From Mucilaginibacter straminoryzae (GTDB taxonomy: Bacteria > Bacteroidota > Bacteroidia > Sphingobacteriales > Sphingobacteriaceae): a stretch of 64,000 nucleotides of DNA. The stretch covers positions 62,001-126,000 of the forward strand of contig NZ_JALJEJ010000004.1 in the NCBI RefSeq assembly GCF_022953055.1, read 5' to 3'. The translations under genes were made by a program, and so were the position numbers. This document shows, in pieces, positions 58,108-64,000 of this stretch. The notes beneath the pieces were generated by a model. It did no database searches, had not been told where the DNA came from, and saw nothing but the letters and a program-made list of their open reading frames with translations. The first letter of the stretch is position 1, and every line of letters begins with the position of its first letter.

Positions 58108-59748
58108 ATGAATAAATATGCTTTTATAGTATTAGCTGCTATTGCCGCCGCAGGTGTGGAGAAAGCTTTTGCGCAGTACCCTACTATTCCGCCCCAGGTG
58201 CAAGCCGTAGCAGATTCAATGCTGGCTACCGAGCAGAAGCATTCTGATGAGGCCTGGAACAAAGCCCTGCCTATTATTCAGCGTGACGAGCAAAACGGCA
58301 AACCATTTGTTCCCTGGGCAGCAAAACCATCAGATTTGCCACAAGCGAAGATACCGGCATTTCCCGGCGCTGAAGGCGGCGGTGCCTATTCCTTCGGGGG
58401 CCGGGGCGGTAAGGTTTATGTGGTTACCAGCCTGGCCGACCGTGGGCCGGGTACCTTTAGGGAGGCTTGCGAACAAGGCGGTGCACGAATTATCGTGTTT
58501 AATGTATCCGGAATTATCCGTTTGAAAACCCCGGTGATCATTCGCGCACCGTATATTACAATTGAAGGGCAAACAGCGCCCGGCGATGGGGTTTGTATCG
58601 CTGGTGAATCAACCTGGATCAATACCCACGATGTAGTGATCCGTTATATGCGCTTCCGGCGTGGCGCTACAGATGTGGCCCGCAGGGACGATGCCTTAGG
58701 CGGTAACCCGGTTGGAAACATCATCATCGACCATGTTTCTGCCAGTTGGGGTTTGGACGAAAACATGTCCATCTATCGCCACGTTTATGACAGGGGTGGA
58801 TCGAAACAGGAAAAAATGCCGACGGTGAACGTTACCATTCAGAATTCTATTTTTTCTGAAGCACTGGATACCTATAACCATGCTTTTGGAAGTACCATCG
58901 GCGGGTTGAATAGCACTTTTATGCGTAACCTTTGGGCGAATAATATTGCACGTAACCCCTCTGTTGGCATGTACGGCGACTTTGGTTTTGTAAATAACGT
59001 GGTGTTCAACTGGTGGAACCGCAGTGCTGACGGAGGTGATAACAACTCGTTCTTCAACTTTATCAATAACTATTACAAACCGGGGCCGATCACCCCGAAA
59101 GACCAGCCGGTGGGGCACCGTATCCTTAAGCCGGAATCTGGCCGCTCTAAGGAAAGCAAGAACCTGTTTGGCAGGGTTTACGCCAACGGCAATGTAATGG
59201 ATGGCAACGAACGCGTAACCAAAAACAACTGGGATGGCGGTATACAGATTGCCGATATGCCTGATGCCGGAAGATATACTGACAGTATTAAATCTGACAA
59301 GCCATTCGCTATGGCAAAAGTGACTACGATTGATGCGCAGAAGGCTTATGATTATGTATTGGCGAATGCCGGTGCAAGCCTGCCCAAGCGCGATGCTGTT
59401 GATGTAAGAGTTACCAACGATGTGCGCACCGGCAAGATCACCTATGTAGACAATACCGCCAACAGCAACGGCAGCCAGTTTGTTAAACATCGCTTACCGG
59501 ACGATTCTTACAAGAAAGGGATCATTACTGATGTAAACCAGGTAGGTGGCTACCCCGAGTACAAAGGGACACCTTACGAAGACACTGACAAGGACGGCAT
59601 GCCGGACGAATATGAAATTAAGCACGGCTTAAATCCTAAAAATGACAATGATGCTTCTTTACCCGCTAAAAATGGCGGTGGTTATACCAACATAGAGGTT
59701 TATTTGAACAGCGTGGTACCCTTAAAAAGTGTGGTACCAGCACAGTAA
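58108..59748 (+). CDS. Secreted pectate lyase, polysaccharide lyase family 1 (paralogue)
   Basis: 546 residues from the ATG at 58108. An upstream in-frame TTG (58099) would add only three residues, and the ATG begins a clean signal peptide (ending KAFAQ). Same domain order as the PL1 at 28384: FPGAEGGGAYSFGGRGGKVY, GPGTFREACEQGG, VTIEGQTAPGDGV-type coil, IIIDHVSASWGLDEN, and a terminal calcium turn DTDKDGMPDEYE. The two proteins share long blocks and the same C-terminal GGGYTNIEVYLN. The internal substitution C to V in IIIDHVSAS suggests divergence. It is separated from the main operons but has the same operator, so it belongs to the same regulon. A terminator follows. Confidence 0.93.
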   Translation: MNKYAFIVLAAIAAAGVEKAFAQYPTIPPQVQAVADSMLATEQKHSDEAWNKALPIIQRDEQNGKPFVPWAAKPSDLPQAKIPAFPGAEGGGAYSFGGRGGKVYVVTSLADRGPGTFREACEQGGARIIVFNVSGIIRLKTPVIIRAPYITIEGQTAPGDGVCIAGESTWINTHDVVIRYMRFRRGATDVARRDDALGGNPVGNIIIDHVSASWGLDENMSIYRHVYDRGGSKQEKMPTVNVTIQNSIFSEALDTYNHAFGSTIGGLNSTFMRNLWANNIARNPSVGMYGDFGFVNNVVFNWWNRSADGGDNNSFFNFINNYYKPGPITPKDQPVGHRILKPESGRSKESKNLFGRVYANGNVMDGNERVTKNNWDGGIQIADMPDAGRYTDSIKSDKPFAMAKVTTIDAQKAYDYVLANAGASLPKRDAVDVRVTNDVRTGKITYVDNTANSNGSQFVKHRLPDDSYKKGIITDVNQVGGYPEYKGTPYEDTDKDGMPDEYEIKHGLNPKNDNDASLPAKNGGGYTNIEVYLNSVVPLKSVVPAQ

Positions 59749-59798
59749 TAAGTTTTAGTTTTCTTTATAATACATTTTCTGATTAATTGGTTTGAGAC

Positions 59799-59829
59799 AA
59801 CGCGCCGCAAGGGCGCGTTCCTCTTTTTT
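59799..59829 (+). terminator. Rho-independent terminator after the second PL1
   Basis: AACGCGCC (59799-59806) pairs perfectly with GGCGCGTT (59812-59819) around a 5-nt GCAAG loop, followed by CCTC and six T. It lies between two convergent genes and marks the right-hand border of the PUL. Confidence 0.88.
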
Positions 59830-59841
59830 AAACGGGTTGTA

Positions 59842-61746
59842 TTACAAAATACTGGACGTAAAGCTGAGCCTTACCTTTGTCTGGAAGTTCTTGATCACGC
59901 TAAATACTTCTTTCAATGTAACGCGTTCTATGGTACTCAGGTGGCTGATATCGATATAATTATCCGGCTCTGTATGATCCTGCATAATCTGGTAGGCCTG
60001 TTTCTTCAGCCGCATCGTCATCAGGAAATAGTAAGCCTGGCTCAATTCGTTATACTCGGCTTCAGAAAAAACGCCCTGCTGCTTTAATGCACGGAAACGC
60101 TCGCCGGTATTCACCTCGAATATGCGATGTCTGAGGGCGTATACGCGTATCAGGTCGACAATAGGCGCCATTGTTTTTTTAATATCGAATACCTCGCGTG
60201 TTCCTTTTTTAAACGTGCGAATGGTGCGGAAAAACGTAAGCGGCGGCTCGTACTGTAGCGCATTCTTCGCCATGTGGAAAAACAATTTTTCCAGCGGTTG
60301 CTGTAGTTGTTCGTTCAGGAACGTCTTCAATTCGTCCATTATGGCTACTTCGCCATAAATACAGCGGCAATCGAAAAAAGTAGAAAAGTTGATAACTGTT
60401 TCAGGGACAGATTCATCCATCCAGTACTGGTAATTACGTTTCCAGTGCGAGAGCGAATGAGTCCATTTAGGATTTGAGGCCATGAAACCGCCGGTACAAA
60501 AACTGAGGCCAATCGCATTTAACCGTTCAGAAACCTGAGTGGCTAATTGCAGAAAATAAGCCCTCACCTCTTCGCGATGTTCGTTGGCTTTATCTTCGTA
60601 AATAATAGCGTTATCCTGGTCGGTCTTAAAGGTCTGCTCTTTCCGGCCTTCGCTGCCCAACACCATGTATACAAATTTTGCAGGTGGCGCACCGAACTGC
60701 TCAATCGCCGTTTCTATTATCTTCTGCGTGATAGTATCGGTAACAGTAGTAATTACTTGGTTGGCAATTTGCGCGTTAACGCCACGCTGTAACAACTGGT
60801 TGACAAATTGCGGAACGGCCTCCCACTTACGCCTTAATTCATCATCTGATATAGCCGACTTTACCGACTGGATAAAGACCAGCGGCGACTGCGCCTGTTC
60901 GCTCAATAATTTATTGCGGCTTAGAAAACCTAAATATTCCCCATTTCTTTCTACTAACAGATAACGCGTTTTAGTGCTGAACATCATTAACACTGCTTCA
61001 TAAACAAAAGCTTCTGCATTAACGCTCACTACGGGCTGGTCGATGACTGTCATCACCGGATCCAGCGGACTTTTCATCGTTGCGATTACTTTATCCCTAA
61101 GCGTAATATCTGTTACGTAACCGGTGATCTGCCCCGTTTTATCAGTCACAAACAGGCAGCTTACCTTATTTGCTGCCATTACTTTAGCGGCGTCCGCAAT
61201 AGAGGTATCACCGTCACATTGCACAATCGGCCGGTACTCAACACTCTCAATCCGTTTTGAATAAACCTCGTCTGCGGCAATAAAGCTGTCTTCAAAGGCA
61301 GCCGGGCGTTTAAAGAAATGGGCAAACTCTTCATTCTGCATCCGCTTGCCGAACTCCATTGAGAAGTATTGAAAAAACGACTCGTGCGATTTACAAAGCT
61401 CCCTGAAGTATTTTCGGTGCAAAAAGTAAACTACCGTACCTTTTACAGCCATTACTGTTCTTAAGGATTGCCGTTGGTTAAGCAGAATAGAAACGCCGCC
61501 GTAACAAAAGCCAGGCTCATGAACCTCCAGCAGTCGCTTTTGCTGTGTACTATCATAGAAAAAAGATTCGTAGTGCCCCTCAACAATTATGTCTACGCCG
61601 CGAAGCTTGGTAGTTTCCTGCTGATAAATAATGGTATCCTTCTGATACCTTACTTCCTCCAAATGGCCAGAGACTTCCTCTAAAACCTCTTCAGGCAACA
61701 GGTTAAACGGAGCTATTTGCTTTAGAAACACCACATATTCATTCAT
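59842..61746 (-). CDS. cNMP-binding / CBS / DUF294 nucleotidyltransferase-like signalling protein
   Basis: 634 residues from the Met at 61746, which overlaps the exonuclease stop as ATGA; a longer frame begins at 61806 but would overlap that gene by 64 nt. Order of domains: cyclic-nucleotide-binding-like beta-barrel (about 10-125, with GFCYGGVSILLNQRQSLRTVMA at the phosphate-binding cassette position), two CBS motifs (about 170-295: VMAANKVSCLFVTDKTGQITGYVTD and YEAVLMMFSTKTRYLLVERNG), a DUF294 putative nucleotidyltransferase (about 320-470: MVLGSEGRKEQTFKTDQDNAI, with the GSxGR...D.D motif) and a DUF294 C-terminal helical domain. This is a typical Sphingobacteriaceae pair with the downstream-facing exonuclease. 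Probable role is nucleotide-dependent regulation; nothing links it to the PUL. Confidence 0.9.
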   Translation of the reverse strand: MNEYVVFLKQIAPFNLLPEEVLEEVSGHLEEVRYQKDTIIYQQETTKLRGVDIIVEGHYESFFYDSTQQKRLLEVHEPGFCYGGVSILLNQRQSLRTVMAVKGTVVYFLHRKYFRELCKSHESFFQYFSMEFGKRMQNEEFAHFFKRPAAFEDSFIAADEVYSKRIESVEYRPIVQCDGDTSIADAAKVMAANKVSCLFVTDKTGQITGYVTDITLRDKVIATMKSPLDPVMTVIDQPVVSVNAEAFVYEAVLMMFSTKTRYLLVERNGEYLGFLSRNKLLSEQAQSPLVFIQSVKSAISDDELRRKWEAVPQFVNQLLQRGVNAQIANQVITTVTDTITQKIIETAIEQFGAPPAKFVYMVLGSEGRKEQTFKTDQDNAIIYEDKANEHREEVRAYFLQLATQVSERLNAIGLSFCTGGFMASNPKWTHSLSHWKRNYQYWMDESVPETVINFSTFFDCRCIYGEVAIMDELKTFLNEQLQQPLEKLFFHMAKNALQYEPPLTFFRTIRTFKKGTREVFDIKKTMAPIVDLIRVYALRHRIFEVNTGERFRALKQQGVFSEAEYNELSQAYYFLMTMRLKKQAYQIMQDHTEPDNYIDISHLSTIERVTLKEVFSVIKNFQTKVRLSFTSSIL

Positions 61747-62471
61747 AACCCGGCAATATAAATGATCAGTACAGCAATCAGAATAATCAAAATTACGGGA
61801 AAGCACCCGTTTTTACTAGTTTTAGAAGGGTCGCGCCAACGTTGCGCCTCCATACTTTGCCGGCGTAGCACCTCATGCCCCAACTCACCTTCGTCCCACA
61901 ACTTAAAAAAGCATTCAGCGGTAGCGGCGGCATCCGCAAGGGCGTTATGCTGCTGCTGCAAGTCCCGGTTAAAAAGCAGGTAATACAACTCTTCGAGATG
62001 CAACTGTCGGTCAACCACACTACGCCTCAATTGCCCGGAAGCAACCATGGTACAGAACAGCGGCGAGTTATCTAAAGCACTTGTTGTACCCATCCGCAGA
62101 AAATCGGCAGAGAGTACATAATAATCCAGCTTAATAAAATGACCGATCACCAGCGGCTGGTATTCACGGAGATCTGCTGCCAGAACAGACAGCGCCTCGG
62201 AACGGGAAACGCCATTGGTTTTTAGAAACGCCGACGTGATGCCATGAACCTTTGTTGCAGCCGCTGTTATTTCGAAATCATCATCCCGGATATAAAAGTT
62301 CTCACGCTTTACCTCCTCACGGTTTTCATTATAAATGATCCATGATACCTGCACCGCACGGGGCCAGTTCCCACTCTCTGACAAGGGCTGATGCCAGTTT
62401 AATGGCAACCCGGACGACTCAGAGTCTATAAAAAGGTAATACTTGTTAACTTCAGAATTAAAAGCAGGCAT
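61743..62471 (-). CDS. DEDD-type 3'-5' exonuclease with C-terminal membrane anchor
   Basis: A 242-residue protein. Exo I motif DSESSG (Asp16, Glu18), Exo II region GHFIKLDYYVL (Asp near 119) and Exo III HNALADAAATAE (His and Asp near 176-180) give the DEDDh set of DnaQ/RNase T-like exonucleases. A single C-terminal hydrophobic helix (VILIILIAVLIIYIAGL) would tether it to the inner membrane, which is unusual for a proofreading exonuclease. It is coupled to the cNMP/CBS/DUF294 gene by an ATGA overlap. The substrate, RNA or DNA, is unknown. Confidence 0.88.
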   Translation of the reverse strand: MPAFNSEVNKYYLFIDSESSGLPLNWHQPLSESGNWPRAVQVSWIIYNENREEVKRENFYIRDDDFEITAAATKVHGITSAFLKTNGVSRSEALSVLAADLREYQPLVIGHFIKLDYYVLSADFLRMGTTSALDNSPLFCTMVASGQLRRSVVDRQLHLEELYYLLFNRDLQQQHNALADAAATAECFFKLWDEGELGHEVLRRQSMEAQRWRDPSKTSKNGCFPVILIILIAVLIIYIAGL

Positions 62472-62560
62472 TAATAGGCCCCATTATGATAAATGGTAAG
62501 GGCTAATTTAACGAACTTTAATTATTTAGTAACTATCCAGGGCGATAATCTGTCAACCGC

Positions 62561-62746
62561 TTATTTTATATACACGTATTGCTTTTTTAAACAGTTAGTA
62601 CATATATACCTGCGGATCGGGGCATTGGGGAACAGCATCTTGATTAAAAAACCACGGTGGACACGGTGATGAAGCTTATTCTTACATTTTTTACAACAGG
62701 TGGCCTGCTCAACTTGTTTGGGCAAAGCAGCACGCAAATCATTCAT
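62561..62746 (-). CDS. Small zinc-ribbon protein
   Basis: 61 residues with two Cys-x2-Cys knuckles (CKKC near 19-22 and CTNC near 49-52) around RVHRGFLIKMLFPNAPIRRY. The spacing and the basic linker fit a short zinc ribbon. Similar small proteins with RVHRGF...PIRRY are, in my experience, common in this bacterial family, which argues for a real gene despite its size. No function can be given. The 246-bp gap that follows (62747-62993) shows no gene I can support. Confidence 0.55.
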   Translation of the reverse strand: MNDLRAALPKQVEQATCCKKCKNKLHHRVHRGFLIKMLFPNAPIRRYICTNCLKKQYVYIK

Positions 62747-62993
62747 ATAATTTAATTTATTAGGGGCATTAATAATGATAACAGATCAAGAAGGCAGCAG
62801 TATTCCGACTAAAAATTCCCCACCAACCAAACGGACATTAATTACTGTTGCTTTATTAGTCAAACTTAAACGAATAAGTTGTAAACTGAGTTACACAATT
62901 CGTTTAAATTATCCCGCTAATAAGTTTAAAAATAGCTTGAATTTAATAATTATCTAACTGCGACCGATTTATTTTGCAGGCTCAATAAAAGAA

Positions 62994-63755
62994 ATGAAAC
63001 TGTTTACCCTACTTGTGTTTTGGGCTACTTTGCTGAATGCGTTGAACACAACCGCTCAGTACTTACCCCATGCACATTCGCATAATGATTACAATCAATC
63101 AAACCCTTTTCACCATGCTTATGACGCAGGATTTGGCGCTATAGAAGCGGATGTGTTCTTCCGCAATGGAACATTACTGGTTGGGCACGACAAAGAAAAA
63201 CTGTCGCCAGGGCGTACGTTAGAGAAATTGTATCTAGAGCCGCTGAAAAAGGAACTTAAAAAAGATACCGCGCGTAGGGTAACGCTTCTGATTGATAATA
63301 AGGAAGATTACAGCACAATTATGCCAGAGCTGATTAAAGAGTTGAAGCCTTTACTTACTTATTTAACAAACCAAGATGAAGAACCACGGTTAAAGATATT
63401 GATCAGCGGTAACAGGCCACCTCCTGCCCTGTTTAAATCCTACCCAGAATATATCCTGTTTGATGAAGACCTGAAACAGAACTACACAACGGAAGAACTG
63501 CCAAAAATTGGGCAGATCAGCCTGCGGTTTTCAGACTACTCGGCCTGGAAAGGCGACGGGGCTCTGCCCGAAAAAGACCGCGAACGGCTTAAAAACGTGA
63601 TCGACCGCGTACATGCGATGGGTAAACCCATTCGTTTTTGGGATGCTCTTGATAATACCGCGGGATGGAAAATGCTGCAAGACCTTGGGGTTGATGTGAT
63701 CGGGACTGATGATATTGACCAATTGCGCGACTTTCTACTGCATGGCAGTAAGTAG
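62994..63755 (+). CDS. PI-PLC/GDPD-like phosphodiesterase family protein, secreted
   Basis: A 253-residue protein with a signal peptide (ending TTAQ). The barrel begins AHSHNDYNQSNPFHHAYDAGFGAIEADVFFRNGTLLVGHD, whose HSHNDY and EADVF...GHD elements resemble the catalytic His and metal-binding Glu/Asp of the glycerophosphodiester phosphodiesterase and phosphatidylinositol phospholipase C superfamily. RRVTLLIDNK and VDVIGTDDIDQL close the fold. It probably hydrolyses a phosphodiester in the periplasm. It lies outside the PUL, with a weak TTATTTTG -7-like box 19 nt upstream. Confidence 0.8.
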   Translation: MKLFTLLVFWATLLNALNTTAQYLPHAHSHNDYNQSNPFHHAYDAGFGAIEADVFFRNGTLLVGHDKEKLSPGRTLEKLYLEPLKKELKKDTARRVTLLIDNKEDYSTIMPELIKELKPLLTYLTNQDEEPRLKILISGNRPPPALFKSYPEYILFDEDLKQNYTTEELPKIGQISLRFSDYSAWKGDGALPEKDRERLKNVIDRVHAMGKPIRFWDALDNTAGWKMLQDLGVDVIGTDDIDQLRDFLLHGSK

Positions 63756-63809
63756 CACTTCGAAATTAAAGTACTTTAAAATCACGCAGATTAGTAACGT
63801 CAAAAATTC

Positions 63810-63817
63810 TATCTTTG
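63810..63817 (+). promoter_or_regulatory. -7 element of the tRNA-Arg promoter
   Basis: TATCTTTG matches TAnnTTTG exactly and ends 9 nt before the 5' end of the tRNA, the expected position for a Bacteroidota promoter. No clear -33 TTG is seen. Confidence 0.6.
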
Positions 63818-63826
63818 CGCTGCATT

Positions 63827-63898
63827 GCTTCCGTAGTTCAATGGATAGAATTTCAGATTCCGGTTCTGAAGATAGGGGTTCGAATCCCTTCGGGAGCA
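63827..63898 (+). tRNA. tRNA-Arg (anticodon CCG)
   Basis: A 72-nt cloverleaf without encoded CCA. Acceptor GCTTCCG pairs with CGGGAGC (one T-G wobble). The anticodon stem TCAGA/TCTGA closes a 7-nt loop TTCCGGT with anticodon CCG (reads CGG), and the T-arm has the GGTTCGAATCC core. A terminator follows 8 nt downstream. Confidence 0.95.
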
Positions 63899-63905
63899 CT
63901 TTTTC

Positions 63906-63937
63906 AAAAGCCTTCTAATGAATTTAGAGGGCTTTTT
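63906..63937 (+). terminator. Rho-independent terminator of tRNA-Arg
   Basis: AAAAGCCTTCTAA (63906-63918) pairs with TTTAGAGGGCTTTT across a short loop, with one T-G wobble, and ends in a T-rich run. It immediately follows the tRNA. Confidence 0.85.
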
Positions 63938-64000
63938 ATTTTTCGGTTATTTTCTTTGTTAGCCGCTTTTTTCAAACCATTAAGATAGACTAGTAGCAGT

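Noticed and set aside
58696-59490. 264-codon open frame on the minus strand
   Set aside because: It lies entirely antisense within the second PL1, which has a signal peptide, family motifs and a terminator. The antisense frame has no recognisable domain.
62775-62957. 60-codon plus-strand frame in the gap before the PI-PLC-like gene
   Set aside because: Low-complexity, AT-rich sequence with no domain and no ribosome-binding site; likely chance.
63709-63918. 69-codon frame across the tRNA
   Set aside because: It translates through tRNA-Arg and its terminator, so it is not a gene.

Overview
The window reads as chromosomal DNA of a Bacteroidota of the Sphingobacteriaceae type (Mucilaginibacter or Pedobacter-like). 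The reasons are a SusC/SusD pair, Bacteroidota-style TAnnTTTG promoter elements, many secreted or lipoprotein carbohydrate-active enzymes in long operons, and a housekeeping tail typical of that family. Almost all of it (1-59748) is one large polysaccharide-utilisation locus (PUL) for a rhamnose-rich pectic glycan. Three GH78-type and one GH106 alpha-L-rhamnosidase, four GH2 enzymes, a GH141-like enzyme, two PL1 lyases, two esterases and several unassigned propeller or barrel proteins point to rhamnogalacturonan, most plausibly rhamnogalacturonan-II (RG-II). The left edge cuts through the GH106 gene, so the locus continues beyond the window.

Layout: (1) 30030 down to 1 (minus strand): one operon of at least 16 tightly packed genes, PL1 first, running through the hydrolases, esterases, an exported L-rhamnose mutarotase-like protein, a Gfo/Idh/MocA dehydrogenase and a Na+/solute symporter, and leaving the window inside GH106. 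(2) 36321-30434 (minus): DUF3826 - SusC - SusD, closed by a terminator. (3) 37556-36603 (minus): a DapA-family aldolase. (4) 50345-37803 (minus): a second hydrolase operon (unassigned barrel protein, GH2-malectin, GH78, GH43-like, GH2). (5) 52121-50529 (minus): an (alpha/alpha)6-barrel protein, divergent from an AraC-family regulator (52282-53157, plus). (6) 57632-53371 (minus): a four-gene metabolic operon (Fe-alcohol dehydrogenase, DapA-family aldolase, PdxA2, DUF1537 kinase). (7) 58108-59748 (plus): a second PL1. (8) 59842-63898: unrelated genes (cNMP/CBS/DUF294 protein plus exonuclease, zinc-ribbon protein, PI-PLC-like protein, tRNA-Arg).

Two observations stand out. First, six promoters (upstream of 30030, 36321, 37556, 50345, 57632 and 58108) share one architecture: two 13-bp half-sites exactly 21 bp apart, then a fixed 25-nt gap to a TAnnTTTG-like -7 element, with no recognisable -33 element. 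This is what an AraC-type activator would use, and it ties the metabolic operon and both PL1 genes to the PUL. Second, the metabolic operon has the four activities needed to convert 3-deoxy-D-lyxo-heptulosarate (Dha, an RG-II sugar) to pyruvate, D-threonate, 4-phospho-D-threonate and then dihydroxyacetone phosphate. The stereochemistry works on paper, but the assignment is an inference.
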